DNA of 64,000 nucleotides from Sphingobium herbicidovorans (GTDB lineage Bacteria; Pseudomonadota; Alphaproteobacteria; Sphingomonadales; Sphingomonadaceae), in the NCBI RefSeq assembly GCF_002080435.1, contig NZ_CP020539.1, positions 558,001 to 622,000 on the forward strand. The letters run 5' to 3'. The position numbers and the translations under genes are program-made. The notes beneath the pieces were generated by a model that saw nothing but the letters and a program-made list of their open reading frames with translations, did not search any database and was not told the DNA's origin. Of this stretch, positions 8,790 to 16,906 are shown piece by piece. Each line of letters begins with the position of its first letter. Position 1 is the stretch's first letter.

Positions 8790-9787
8790 GAAAGATCGAT
8801 CCGTTCCCCGCCCTGCTGCGCGCCTTCTTCCATGAGTGGCTGGCCGAGCAGCGCAACGCGTCCGTCCATACCATCCGGTCCTATCGTGACACCTGGCGGT
8901 TGTTCCTCCGGTTCGTCGCTGCACGAAAAGGTGGTGGAGTAGCGGCGGTTGCGCTGGCCGATCTCACCGCCGGTGAGCTCGGCGCGTTCCTGGCCCATGC
9001 GGAACATGAGCGGAAAGGCACGATCGGCACGCGCAACTGCCGGCTTGCCGCCATCCGCAGCTTCTTCGGCTTCGTGGCGGGTAAAGAGCCAACATATATC
9101 GCCCAATGCGCCGAGGTTCTTGCCGTCCCGATAAAACGGGGAGCGATCCCTGCGCCCTGTTATCTTGAGCCGAATGAGGTCGAAGCGATCCTCGCACAAC
9201 CCGACCGATCAACGCTGGAGGGAATGCGTGACCACGCGCTGTTATCCTTCCTGTACAACAGCGGCGCACGCATCCAGGAAGCGCTCGATTTACGTCCCGA
9301 TGCGATCCGGTTCGAAGCGCCGCATTGCGTGCGCCTTTACGGCAAAGGGCGTAAGGAACGCATCAGTCCGCTCTGGCCGGAAACGGTGACGTTGTTGAAG
9401 AAACTCTTGGACAGGCAGCCAAGGGCACCGAGCGATCGGCTCTTCGTCAATCGCTATGGCGAACCGCTTGGCGCATCGGGTGTACGGTTCAAACTCGCAT
9501 CATACGTCCAGGCCGCCGCTAAGATAGTCCCCACGCTGCGGTCGAAGCACGTGACCCCGCACAGCTTCCGCCATGCGACCGCTGTCCACCTCGTCTCGTC
9601 CGGCGTCGATATTACCGTCATCCGCAGTTGGCTCGGGCACGTCAGCCTCGATACGACCAGCCACTACGCCCAAGCCAATCTGGAAACCAAGCGAAAGGCG
9701 CTCGAACACGTCGGCGTTCCAGCAGCAGCGTGTCAGCCGTCATGGAAGCGGGATGCGAGCCTGCTCGCCTGGCTCGATACCCTCTGA
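8786..9787 (+). CDS. ritC: RIT element tyrosine recombinase C
   Basis: A 333-residue XerC/XerD-sized tyrosine recombinase completes the trio. The core-binding domain spans about residues 10-105 (LAEQRNASVHTIRSYRDTW). The catalytic domain contains YNSGARIQEALDL (first Arg), KGRKERISPLW (the lysine hairpin), HSFRHATAVHL (H-x-x-R) and LGHVSLDTTSHYAQ (His and Tyr). Of the three it is closest to ordinary integrases. The start was placed at the ATGA overlap; the frame is open further upstream, but that would run through ritB. It ends 39 bp before the right inverted repeat. Confidence 0.9.
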   Translation: MRKIDPFPALLRAFFHEWLAEQRNASVHTIRSYRDTWRLFLRFVAARKGGGVAAVALADLTAGELGAFLAHAEHERKGTIGTRNCRLAAIRSFFGFVAGKEPTYIAQCAEVLAVPIKRGAIPAPCYLEPNEVEAILAQPDRSTLEGMRDHALLSFLYNSGARIQEALDLRPDAIRFEAPHCVRLYGKGRKERISPLWPETVTLLKKLLDRQPRAPSDRLFVNRYGEPLGASGVRFKLASYVQAAAKIVPTLRSKHVTPHSFRHATAVHLVSSGVDITVIRSWLGHVSLDTTSHYAQANLETKRKALEHVGVPAAACQPSWKRDASLLAWLDTL

Positions 9788-9826
9788 AATAATGTGCAGG
9801 ACGGGGCTCGGATCGCCGCAGAGTAG

Positions 9827-9873
9827 CGCAGCCCGAACTCCGTTCCTTCACATTACTGTCACCTCGCGATTAC
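9827..9873 (-). repeat. Right terminal inverted repeat of the RIT element
   Basis: This is the inverted partner of 6001-6047, identical at 44 of 47 positions. The ArdC coding sequence resumes two bases beyond its outer end. Confidence 0.93.
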
Positions 9874-10004
9874 TTTCGATCCTGCGCAGGGATAATCGTG
9901 CTCTGCTCACGGCGGCGGCGCGGGCAGAGGAAGCCGCGGGCTACTTGCTGCGCGCAACAGCTCTTGCCCGCGAGGATGTGGCGGAGGAACTGGCCGCGGC
10001 CTGA
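9874..10004 (+). pseudogene. 3' remnant of the ArdC-like gene beyond the RIT element
   Basis: From 9876 the sequence encodes SILRRDNRALLTAAARAEEA and continues to TGA at 10004. This is the conserved C-terminal helix of ArdC-type proteins; compare SALKKDPRAIFTAASKAQQA in the intact gene at 4921-5823. It has no start of its own and completes the interrupted frame that stops near 5978. Both remnants share the same codon phase (multiples of three), so exact removal of 5973-9875 would restore a continuous reading frame. Confidence 0.8.
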
Positions 10005-10054
10005 GGGCATGCACTTGCGATCGCGATGTTCGGCTGTGAGGGAGGTCCTCTTCC

Positions 10055-11146
10055 TCACGCGCGGACCCACCATGCTGGTTGGCTGATCTCGATATCGGGA
10101 TGGGAACTGAGAAGCGCCAACCAGCGGGAATCGAGGCGGGCAGGAAAAGTGGCGATTCGGTCGGTCTCGGACGGTTCATGTGCTACCATGAATTCGCCGA
10201 ACAGCCGATTGCATTTGGCACAGCCATTGCTGACATAGCTGCGGCGTTGGGTATGACTGTAGCGCTTCTGAATGACCTTACGGTCGAAAGACGATGGCAG
10301 CCGTTGCAGAATCTGCGCCAGCAGATGCGGGTGATCGGTAAGGTCGGGCAAGCTGAAATCGAAAGCGCCCTGGTCGGTCGCGATTTCTATACTCGTGATG
10401 ATCTGCGTCTTTTCCCGGCAGCGCTCGTTCTAACAATCCGCTATCGCGGTCTCGACGACGATTGTCGCATTCTCGCCAACGGCTTCCAACGGCGTGAGAA
10501 ACCCCAATCTTCGTTCAAACGCGGCGCGAAGGAATGCGTCCATCGGTAATGCCTGCCGCCAGCTTTCCGGCAGACGACGATGGCGCGCTAGCATGCGCTC
10601 ATGTGCAGGAATGAGAGCCTGAAAGCCGTCGGCAAGCGAGCCGCCGATGCAGGCCGCGGGCAGATCATGGACGATCGGGAAGCCCGGTTGACGCAGCAAC
10701 CAAAGCCCGCGAATCCCGGATAAGCGGTATTGCTCTTGTCGCCGCAGGGTTTCCGCATTGGTCTGCCCCGACCATTGTATCTCGATCGCGACCTTGGCGT
10801 TTCCCTTCACCGCGAGGACGTCAGCTCGCCATGGTTCGCCGGTTGGCGTTGTGCCGCCCACTTCGGTTGCGGCCTGCCAGCCCGAGGATCGCGCGATCTC
10901 GACCGCCATCATCTTCAAATGACGATGCTCTTCGCTTTCGTCGGCTGAAGTGCAGGGACCGGCAATTCGATGGGCAAAGAATTTCGTTCCCCTCGAAGAC
11001 CGTTTGAGAACAACCGCTGCCGAACAGCAGTCCATTCGCAGGTGGTGCAAACGCCGGTTTTTGACTTCGAGTTCGCGCCAGTCCGCATCGCTCAGATCGA
11101 ACGACTGAAGGCGATTATCGCTGTCATCAAGGCAACTGAGAGCCAT
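10055..11146 (-). pseudogene. CoiA-like nuclease-family gene with an in-frame amber codon
   Basis: Read on the minus strand from ATG at 11146, the product resembles CoiA-like proteins. It has a short N-terminal region, then FAHRIAGPCTSADESEEHRH, then a restriction-endonuclease-like core (EPWRADVLAVKG and VAIEIQWSGQTNAETLRRQ, suggesting D and E-x-Q catalytic positions). After about 238 codons there is a TAG at 10430-10432. The same frame then continues for over 120 codons with a CAKCNRLFGEF zinc-finger-like motif and stops at 10055. The conserved downstream part in the same frame argues for one gene broken by a nonsense change. A TTG at 11182 is an alternative start. The HTH gene lies 51 bp upstream in the same orientation. 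Confidence 0.7.
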
Positions 11147-11197
11147 GGCGCAAACATGCTGGCTGGAGGGAAGCAAGGTCAAGTTCGCTCAGGCAGA

Positions 11198-11815
11198 TCA
11201 CTGGACAAGCCGATATCGTCCATTGCGGCGGGCGCCTTCGAAACGCAGCAGGCCAGCAGACTGCAACCCCCGGATGTCGCGCCGGGCCGTCTTGGGGCTG
11301 ACCTGCCAGTGAGCCATGATATCCCAGGCTTTGGCTCGCGCTTGCTTCCCGACTCGGTCGAGAAACCAGCGCTGACGTTCATTGAGGCCCTCCGTCATTG
11401 GGCCATTTATGGGGTCACGATCAGGGTCATTTATTGGGTCATTTCCGGCAGGACGCCGACCCATCGTGATGGCTGCAGTCGCATCGGGCGATAGCGGCGT
11501 GACATCCCAGCGCATGGGGCGAGAGGATTGTCGGGCCATCACAGGGCTTTCAATAACGCCCAGGACGAACGCGCGGATGACGGGCGATGTCGCAACGAGC
11601 CGCAGAAAAAACACCGTATCCGGGCCATGTTGAGCGGCAAGCCAGTGCTTTATGGTGCGTTCGCTCGCGTCCGTTTGGCGCATGAGCAGCTTGACGGCGC
11701 GGTGGCTGTCCCCGTGTTCCTTCTTCAGTAAGTCGGCCATCACGTCTGCATAGGCCTGGCGCCCGGCCAACGCCCCTTTCCAAGCCGGTAACTTCTTGCC
11801 CTTTTTCGGCAACAT
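11198..11815 (-). CDS. Putative HTH transcriptional regulator
   Basis: The 205-residue protein has two likely DNA-binding parts. The N-terminal half (about residues 20-85, including SERTIKHWLAAQHGPD) resembles a helix-turn-helix domain found on mobile elements. The C-terminal 75 residues (LNERQRWFLDRVG, then VSPKTARRDIRGLQSAGLL) form a DeoR-like winged helix. A short D/P/N-rich linker joins them. The gene is divergent from the serine recombinase, with 103 bp between starts, and heads the transcript that includes the broken CoiA-like gene. It may control the recombinase module; no family name is certain. Confidence 0.7.
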   Translation of the reverse strand: MLPKKGKKLPAWKGALAGRQAYADVMADLLKKEHGDSHRAVKLLMRQTDASERTIKHWLAAQHGPDTVFFLRLVATSPVIRAFVLGVIESPVMARQSSRPMRWDVTPLSPDATAAITMGRRPAGNDPINDPDRDPINGPMTEGLNERQRWFLDRVGKQARAKAWDIMAHWQVSPKTARRDIRGLQSAGLLRFEGARRNGRYRLVQ

Positions 11816-11918
11816 CTCCCGTTCCTTTCGCAGCTACACTGCTGATGAGAACGTAGAGGCGAGCAGTCGTGGGTTTCGTGCGGCAGCGGATGGTCGCCCT
11901 GGCTGCTGCAGCAAACCC
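11816..11918. promoter_or_regulatory. Divergent intergenic region, HTH regulator and serine recombinase
   Basis: These 103 bp separate two divergent starts and must hold the promoters for both directions, if the assigned starts are right. No strong palindrome or consensus -10/-35 pair was identified by eye. The HTH protein encoded next door is the natural candidate to bind here. Confidence 0.4.
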
Positions 11919-13505
11919 ATGGAGAGGCGAGCCTTGGAGGACTGGCGCACTCAAGACGGCACCGACCATGACCCGGCATCGCCGATCGTGCGCGCCGCCG
12001 AATATGTTCGCATGTCCACCGATCACCAGAAATACTCGACGGAGAACCAGGCCGAGGCGATCCGTCACTATGCCGCCGCCCACGGTATCGAGATCGTCCG
12101 GACCTATGCCGATGCTGGCAAAAGCGGCCTCAAGATCGATGGCAGGGACGCCCTCAAGCAACTGATCGACGACGTTCAGACGGGTGTTGCCGATTATACA
12201 ATGGTGCTCGTCTATGACGTCAGCCGGTGGGGCCGATTCCAGGACGCCGATGAAAGCGCCTACTATGAATATATCTGCAAACGCTCAGGGATATCCGTCG
12301 AATATTGCACCGAGCAGTTCGAGAATGACGGCAGTCCGGTGTCGACGATCGTCAAGGGCGTCAAACGCGCCATGGCCGGAGAATATAGCCGCGAATTGTC
12401 GGTCAAGGTGTTCGCCGGGCAGGGACGCCTCATAGAAAAGGGCTTTCGCCAGGGCGGGCCTGCTGGATTTGGGCTTCGGCGCACCCTCGTCGATGAGCGC
12501 GGCGAAACAAAAGGGATTCTGACGCGCGGAGAGCATAAGAGCATTCAGACCGACCGCGTGATCCTCACGCCTGGCCCGCCCGAAGAAGTCGCCATTGTTC
12601 GGGATATCTATCACGCCTTCGTGCATGAGGGGCGCAGCGAACAGGACATCGCCGACGATCTCAACCGCCGCCATATTCCGACCGATCTTGATCGTCCCTG
12701 GACCCGGGGGACTGTCCACCAGGTGCTGATCAACGAGAAATATGCCGGTGACAATGTGTGGAACCGGCAATCCTTCAAGCTGAAGAAGAAGCGCGTCCGC
12801 AACGACCCGGAAATGTGGATCCGGGCGGCCGGCGCATTCGATGCCATCGTCGAGCGTGACCTCTTCGAAGCCGCCAAGGCGATCATCGGCGCTCGTTCGT
12901 TCCGATTGTCGGACACCGAGATGCTGAGCGCGCTGAAGGTTCTTTTGGTCAGCCGGGGCCTTCTGTCGGGGATCATCATCGACGAATGCGAGGGCATGCC
13001 CTCGAGCAGTGCCTACAGCTCCCGGTTTGGAAGCCTGCTGCGCGCCTATGATCTGGTCGGATATACGCCGGATCGAGACTATCGATATGTCGCGATCAAT
13101 CAGGCCTTGCGCAAACTCCACCCGGAGATCCTCGGCCAAGTGCTCGATGGCCTGCGCGACATGGGCAGCGAGGTCGTTCAGGACGTCCAGACCGACCGCG
13201 TGATCGTCAACGAGGAATTCAGCCTCTCGGTTGTCATCGTCCGTTGCAACCCCACGCCCACCGGGTTGCTGCGCTGGAAGATCCGCTTCGACACGTCGCG
13301 GATGCCCGACATCACCATCGTCGTGCGCATGGATACCGCCAACCGTGCCGCCTTCGACTATTATCTGTTTCCGCGTCTCGACCTTGTCGCCGACCGCCTG
13401 CGTCTTGCCGAAGACAATGGCCTTAGCCTTGACGCCTACCGCTTCGATACCCTCGACCTGCTGTATGAAATTGCCGCACCGGTCGCCATTGCGGAGGCAG
13501 CCTGA
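11919..13505 (+). CDS. Large serine recombinase (resolvase/invertase family)
   Basis: This 528-residue protein has the large serine recombinase order. The N-terminal resolvase domain (about residues 25-165) opens with AAEYVRMSTDHQKYSTENQ, where the Ser in RMST is the likely nucleophile, and continues with VLVYDVSRWGRFQD containing the conserved Asp and Arg residues. The recombinase domain follows (KGFRQGGPAGFGLRR, then RGTVHQVLINEKYAGD). No obvious four-cysteine zinc ribbon or long coiled coil is visible, so the C-terminus is unusual. ATG 11919 was chosen; an upstream in-frame ATG at 11796 would overlap the divergent HTH gene. The TGA overlaps the next ATG by one base, tying it to two ParB-family genes. 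Confidence 0.85.
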   Translation: MERRALEDWRTQDGTDHDPASPIVRAAEYVRMSTDHQKYSTENQAEAIRHYAAAHGIEIVRTYADAGKSGLKIDGRDALKQLIDDVQTGVADYTMVLVYDVSRWGRFQDADESAYYEYICKRSGISVEYCTEQFENDGSPVSTIVKGVKRAMAGEYSRELSVKVFAGQGRLIEKGFRQGGPAGFGLRRTLVDERGETKGILTRGEHKSIQTDRVILTPGPPEEVAIVRDIYHAFVHEGRSEQDIADDLNRRHIPTDLDRPWTRGTVHQVLINEKYAGDNVWNRQSFKLKKKRVRNDPEMWIRAAGAFDAIVERDLFEAAKAIIGARSFRLSDTEMLSALKVLLVSRGLLSGIIIDECEGMPSSSAYSSRFGSLLRAYDLVGYTPDRDYRYVAINQALRKLHPEILGQVLDGLRDMGSEVVQDVQTDRVIVNEEFSLSVVIVRCNPTPTGLLRWKIRFDTSRMPDITIVVRMDTANRAAFDYYLFPRLDLVADRLRLAEDNGLSLDAYRFDTLDLLYEIAAPVAIAEAA

Positions 13506-14404
13506 TGTCCGCCACACGCCCACAGCAGATCGAGCTCATCCCGATCGCGCGGATTACCGTCCTTAATCCGCGCGCCCGAAACAAACGGCAGCACCGGGAG
13601 ATCGTGAACAATATCGAGACCATTGGTCTCAAACGTCCGATCACGGTGAGCCGCCATGATGGCCCGAGTGGCCCGCGCTATGATCTGGTCTGCGGAGAGG
13701 GCCGCCTCGAAGCCTTCCAAATGCTCGGCCAGTCGGAAATTCCTGCGGTGGTGATCGAAGCCAGCGAGAACGAATGTCTCGTGATGAGCCTGGTCGAGAA
13801 TATTGCGCGCCGGCTGCAGCGCCCGATCGACGTGATGCGCGAGGTCGGTGCCTTGCGCAATCGCGGATATAGCGAGGCGGAAATCGGACGGAAAATCGGC
13901 GTCGCCAGCTCCTGGGTCAGCATGGTCGTTTCACTGCTGGAGCGCGGCGAGGAGCGGCTCGTCGCCGCGGTCGAAACCGGCCTCATTCCGATCAGCCTCG
14001 CCATGGAGATATCCCGCGCTGAAACCGAGGAGGCGCAAAGTCTCCTGCTCGAGGCCTATGAAACCGGCAAGCTGCGCGGCAAGAAGCTGGCAGCTGTGCG
14101 CCGCCTTCTTGATTTGCGCATGCGCGGCCGCAATAGGTCCCTGTCCCAGGGGCGGTTGGGCCGGAAAAACGCCAACCGTAAGCTGACTGCCAACGACCTC
14201 ATGCAGGTCTACCAGCGAGAGGCTGAAAAACAGCGCCTTCTCGTCAAGAAATCCGATTTTACCCAGACCCGGCTGCTGTTCATCGTGGAGGCCATGAAGG
14301 ACCTCCTCTCCGATGAGGGGTTTGTGACATTGCTGCGCGCCGAGGGTCTCGAGACGATGCCGCGCGCGCTCGCCCTCCGGATCGCAGGAGATGACGATGA
14401 CTGA
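13505..14404 (+). CDS. ParB/RepB-family DNA-binding protein
   Basis: A 299-residue protein with a ParB N-terminal nuclease-like domain (about residues 10-100). Its box reads VCGEGRLEAFQMLG, a variant of the GERRxRA motif, and is followed by the NIARRLQRPIDVMREV segment. A helix-turn-helix follows near residue 120 (YSEAEIGRKIGVASSWVS). The C-terminus fits plasmid-partition RepB-type proteins. The start shares one base with the recombinase stop (TGATG). No ParA gene accompanies it, so a role in recombination-site recognition or regulation is as likely as partition. Confidence 0.8.
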   Translation: MSATRPQQIELIPIARITVLNPRARNKRQHREIVNNIETIGLKRPITVSRHDGPSGPRYDLVCGEGRLEAFQMLGQSEIPAVVIEASENECLVMSLVENIARRLQRPIDVMREVGALRNRGYSEAEIGRKIGVASSWVSMVVSLLERGEERLVAAVETGLIPISLAMEISRAETEEAQSLLLEAYETGKLRGKKLAAVRRLLDLRMRGRNRSLSQGRLGRKNANRKLTANDLMQVYQREAEKQRLLVKKSDFTQTRLLFIVEAMKDLLSDEGFVTLLRAEGLETMPRALALRIAGDDDD

Positions 14405-15353
14405 CTGGGCATCGGATGGCGGCGGCATGGACGAAACGGGCACCGACAATCGCGTGAGCCTCGGCTTCGAGCGCGAGACCGTAACCGTGCCGATCGATGC
14501 TATCGTCGCGCTGAAGTCATTGCGGGAAGGTGTGCGCGAAAGCCGGAAATTCGCGCAGATCGTGAGTTCGATCAAGGCGATAGGCCTTGTCGAGGCGCCC
14601 GCCGTCGTCCCCGACACGCAGCATCCCGGGAAATATTTCCTGCTCGACGGCCATCTGCGCATCGAGGCCCTCAAGCAGCTTGAAGTGCAAAGCGTCGATT
14701 GCCTGATCGCGACGGATGACGAGACCTATACCTACAACAAAAGGGTCAACCGCCTGCCGCCGGTGCAGGAACACAGAATGATCGTCCGTGCCATTGAGCG
14801 CGGGGTCGCCTCGGCCATGATCGCCGATGCGCTCGGCCTTGAGGTGCAGTCGATTCGGCGGCGCTTCCGCTTGCTCGACGGCATCACCCCGGAAGCCGCC
14901 GATATGCTGAAGGACACCAATTGCTCGATGAAGGTGTTCGATATCTTGCGGCGCATGTCAGCGGTGCGCCAGATCGAGGCGGCGGACCTGATGATCGGCC
15001 AGAATAACTTCACTCTCATGTTCGCGCGCGCGCTCCTGGCCGCGACGCCGGATGAGCAGCTTGTCGCCCAACGCAAATCGACAAGGCCCGATGCCTCTGG
15101 TCCGACGAGCCAGCAGATCGCGCGCATGGAACGCGAGCTTGCCGCCCTGCAGACCCAGGTCAAGTCGGTCGAGGATAGTTACGGGATCGACAATCTCCAC
15201 CTGACCGTGGCGCGCGGCTATATCGCCAAGCTGCTCGGCAACGCACGGGTTGCGCGGTGGCTTTCCAATCATCGCCAGGAATATCTCGGTGAATTTCAGC
15301 GGATCGCCGAGATCGAGGCGATCGGCACAATGCCGGCTCAGGTGGAAGGATGA
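14397..15353 (+). CDS. Second ParB/RepB-family protein of the recombinase module
   Basis: The 318-residue protein is a divergent ParB-like paralogue. The N-terminal domain contains FLLDGHLRIEALKQL, in the place of the ParB box, and an HTH-like segment follows (SAMIADALGLEVQSIRRRFRLL). The remaining two thirds match the RepB plasmid-partition family layout. A coiled stretch (RMERELAALQTQVKSVEDSY) precedes the end. AGGAG at 14386-14390 is spaced 6 nt from ATG 14397, whereas ATG 14391 would have no spacing, so 14397 is preferred. It overlaps the previous gene by 8 bp. The three genes appear to form one operon. Confidence 0.78.
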   Translation: MTDWASDGGGMDETGTDNRVSLGFERETVTVPIDAIVALKSLREGVRESRKFAQIVSSIKAIGLVEAPAVVPDTQHPGKYFLLDGHLRIEALKQLEVQSVDCLIATDDETYTYNKRVNRLPPVQEHRMIVRAIERGVASAMIADALGLEVQSIRRRFRLLDGITPEAADMLKDTNCSMKVFDILRRMSAVRQIEAADLMIGQNNFTLMFARALLAATPDEQLVAQRKSTRPDASGPTSQQIARMERELAALQTQVKSVEDSYGIDNLHLTVARGYIAKLLGNARVARWLSNHRQEYLGEFQRIAEIEAIGTMPAQVEG

Positions 15354-15854
15354 TGGGGACCCGGACCCGATAAGCGCGGGGACCATGGGAGACGCCGCAC
15401 GATGGGGCGGATCGAGCATGGCGGTGGGAATGGCGGCGATCCCGCAGGAAGCCCACCAGGCCGGCCGTCATATGGACCGGCCGCGTGCGGTGATTGAGCC
15501 GCATGTTGGAGACGGGCGTGCCGACGACGGATCGGCCCGGCACGCCCGCCCCATCTGCATGAGCGAGCGCGGCACTGCATAATCGCCGCTTCGGCCAGTA
15601 AGCGCCTGCTCTTCCCGTTGAGACCTTGGCCCCTCGCCAGAGGATGCGCATGCTTGGGCCATCGCGCTGGCGGCCGCAACCCGGGGCCAATCCGGCCGTG
15701 TTGGCGCTTGCGCGCCTGCCCGCACCACCCGGCATTGTCCCGGGTTTCCCTTGGGCTTTGCCCGGCGGTGCTGCCGCCGCTTCCTTCGATGGCCCGGAGG
15801 CTGCGCATCCGGCGGATGGTCCGCCGGCCCCAAGTGGAACGAAAGGCAAAGCTT
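15354..15854 (+). other. Non-coding leader before the DUF2493 gene
   Basis: No convincing gene is seen here; the open frames on both strands are low-complexity by-products of high GC. The stretch contains a hairpin at 15514-15547 with a perfect 10-bp stem (GGGCGTGCCG paired with CGGCACGCCC) and no T-run. It also holds a motif at 15716-15750 that recurs upstream of ssb. The length and structure suggest a long 5' leader. Confidence 0.5.
15716..15750 (+). repeat. Shared leader motif, copy 1
   Basis: CTGCCCGCACCACCC is followed after 4 nt by TTGTCCCGGG and TTTCCC. The same blocks occur at 17846-17878 before ssb. Both copies end about 100 nt upstream of their gene's start codon (104 nt here). The self-complementary CCCGGG centre could be a protein or RNA element. 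Confidence 0.65.
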
Positions 15855-16796
15855 ATGACCAGCACTCTCTCGGCGATACTCTCCGCCCTCGAACTCGGTC
15901 ATCTTGATCACACTGGCGACCTGCGCACCCTAGAAGCGCCGCCCCCCGCCGAAGCCATGGAACAAACCGTCAGCGCAGTCTGGAGCGACCTTTTCGCACT
16001 TTTCCCCTTTAGTGCGCTCGAGCGCGACATCGAGGATCTGGGCTGGGGCCTGGTCAATCTCTTCCACCGCGCAGCCGCCAAGAAGCACCAGATGATCGAC
16101 CGGCTGACGGACGAGATTCGGCTTCTGCTCGCCGAGCAGGATGGCTCGGAAGTCGCGACCGCCGATCTTGAGGACAAGATCGATCTCGCCCGCAAGATCG
16201 AGCAGTCCGCCGAGGCCTATGAGACCATGCGCGACACGGCAGCCCGCCATTATCTCCATGAGACGGGCCGTTCCTGGGTGCCGGCGTCGGGCAATCGCAT
16301 TTCGCTCGGCACGACCGCGGCGATCGTCGATGGACGGTCCTATCTCCAGGCGCGGCGAGAACGGGTGCGCGATGCCAATATGGTCCATGGCACGCCCGTG
16401 ATCTTCGCCGGCGGGCGGCTGCGTTTCGCCAGCGACGACGAGGCCAAGCAATTCGCAGATAATCTGCTGCGAACCCTCAATGCCGTCCGCGAGCGGGTGG
16501 GCGACATGTATCTCGTCCATGGCGGTGACATGAAAGGCATCGAGCGCCTGGCCGCGTCCTGGGCCGAGCAGAACGGTATCCAGCAGCTGCGGTTCGGGCT
16601 CGATCGCAAGCTCGGCGATCGCGCCGGGTTCCGCCGCAATGAGCAGATGCTTTCGGTCAAGCCGCGCTACGTCATCGCCTTTCAAGGCAATGGTGTCACC
16701 GAAAGGCTGGTGATCGAGGCCAAGGCGCGCGGCATCCACGTCGTTGATCGCCGCGGACCGCTGGGCACACCGCCAGCGTCGCGACCCTGCGGCTGA
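15855..16796 (+). CDS. DUF2493 (SLOG-type) domain protein
   Basis: The 314-residue protein has a C-terminal DUF2493/YspA-like SLOG domain. The diagnostic segment is MYLVHGGDMKGIERLAASWA at about residues 215-235, followed by a Rossmann-like end (KPRYVIAFQGNGVTERLV). SLOG domains bind nucleotides or nucleotide-derived ligands, and this family is common on alphaproteobacterial plasmids and integrative elements. The N-terminal 200 residues are helical and lack a recognised domain. ATG 15855 begins the conserved-looking protein; the open frame upstream is translated leader. A terminator follows directly. The true function is unknown. Confidence 0.78.
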   Translation: MTSTLSAILSALELGHLDHTGDLRTLEAPPPAEAMEQTVSAVWSDLFALFPFSALERDIEDLGWGLVNLFHRAAAKKHQMIDRLTDEIRLLLAEQDGSEVATADLEDKIDLARKIEQSAEAYETMRDTAARHYLHETGRSWVPASGNRISLGTTAAIVDGRSYLQARRERVRDANMVHGTPVIFAGGRLRFASDDEAKQFADNLLRTLNAVRERVGDMYLVHGGDMKGIERLAASWAEQNGIQQLRFGLDRKLGDRAGFRRNEQMLSVKPRYVIAFQGNGVTERLVIEAKARGIHVVDRRGPLGTPPASRPCG

Positions 16797-16804
16797 TCCG
16801 CCGC

Positions 16805-16829
16805 GCCGGCCGCTTCGGCGGCCGGCTTT
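16805..16829 (+). terminator. Intrinsic terminator after the DUF2493 gene
   Basis: A perfect 9-bp stem (GCCGGCCGC with GCGGCCGGC) closes a TTCG tetraloop and is followed by TTTCCCC. It lies 8 bp after the stop codon. Confidence 0.75.
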
Positions 16830-16906
16830 CCCCGTTTCGAAATGCTGCGAATGCCGGAGGGGAGGAGGGCAGGGCGGGTGCGTCCCGTTTCCCGGAGGTT
16901 TGCATC

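Larger units (their letters stand above)
6001..9873. mobile_element. RIT (recombinase-in-trio) element inserted in an ArdC-like gene
   Basis: Three tyrosine recombinase genes with two ATGA overlaps lie between 47-bp terminal inverted repeats that match at 44 of 47 positions. This is the defining structure of RIT elements. The flanks rebuild an ArdC C-terminus: GSWL on the left, ending at 5972, and SILRRDNRALL on the right, beginning at 9876. The inserted DNA is therefore about 5973-9875 if the lost coding sequence was contiguous. That leaves 28 bp outside the left repeat and 2 bp outside the right repeat. No clear target duplication was seen. All three recombinases have full-length frames, so the element may be active. 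Confidence 0.9.

Noticed and set aside
10430..10432. TAG as a recoded (non-standard) amino-acid codon
   Set aside because: No tRNA, selenocysteine or pyrrolysine machinery or stem-loop is visible; a nonsense change is simpler.
12285..13523. 412-codon open frame antisense to the serine recombinase
   Set aside because: The plus strand encodes a clear resolvase with ordered motifs; the antisense frame has no motif and is a by-product of GC-rich codon use.
15468..15911. Minus-strand frames in the leader before the DUF2493 gene
   Set aside because: Arg/Pro/Gly-rich low-complexity translations with no start context, and they overlap the start of a supported gene.
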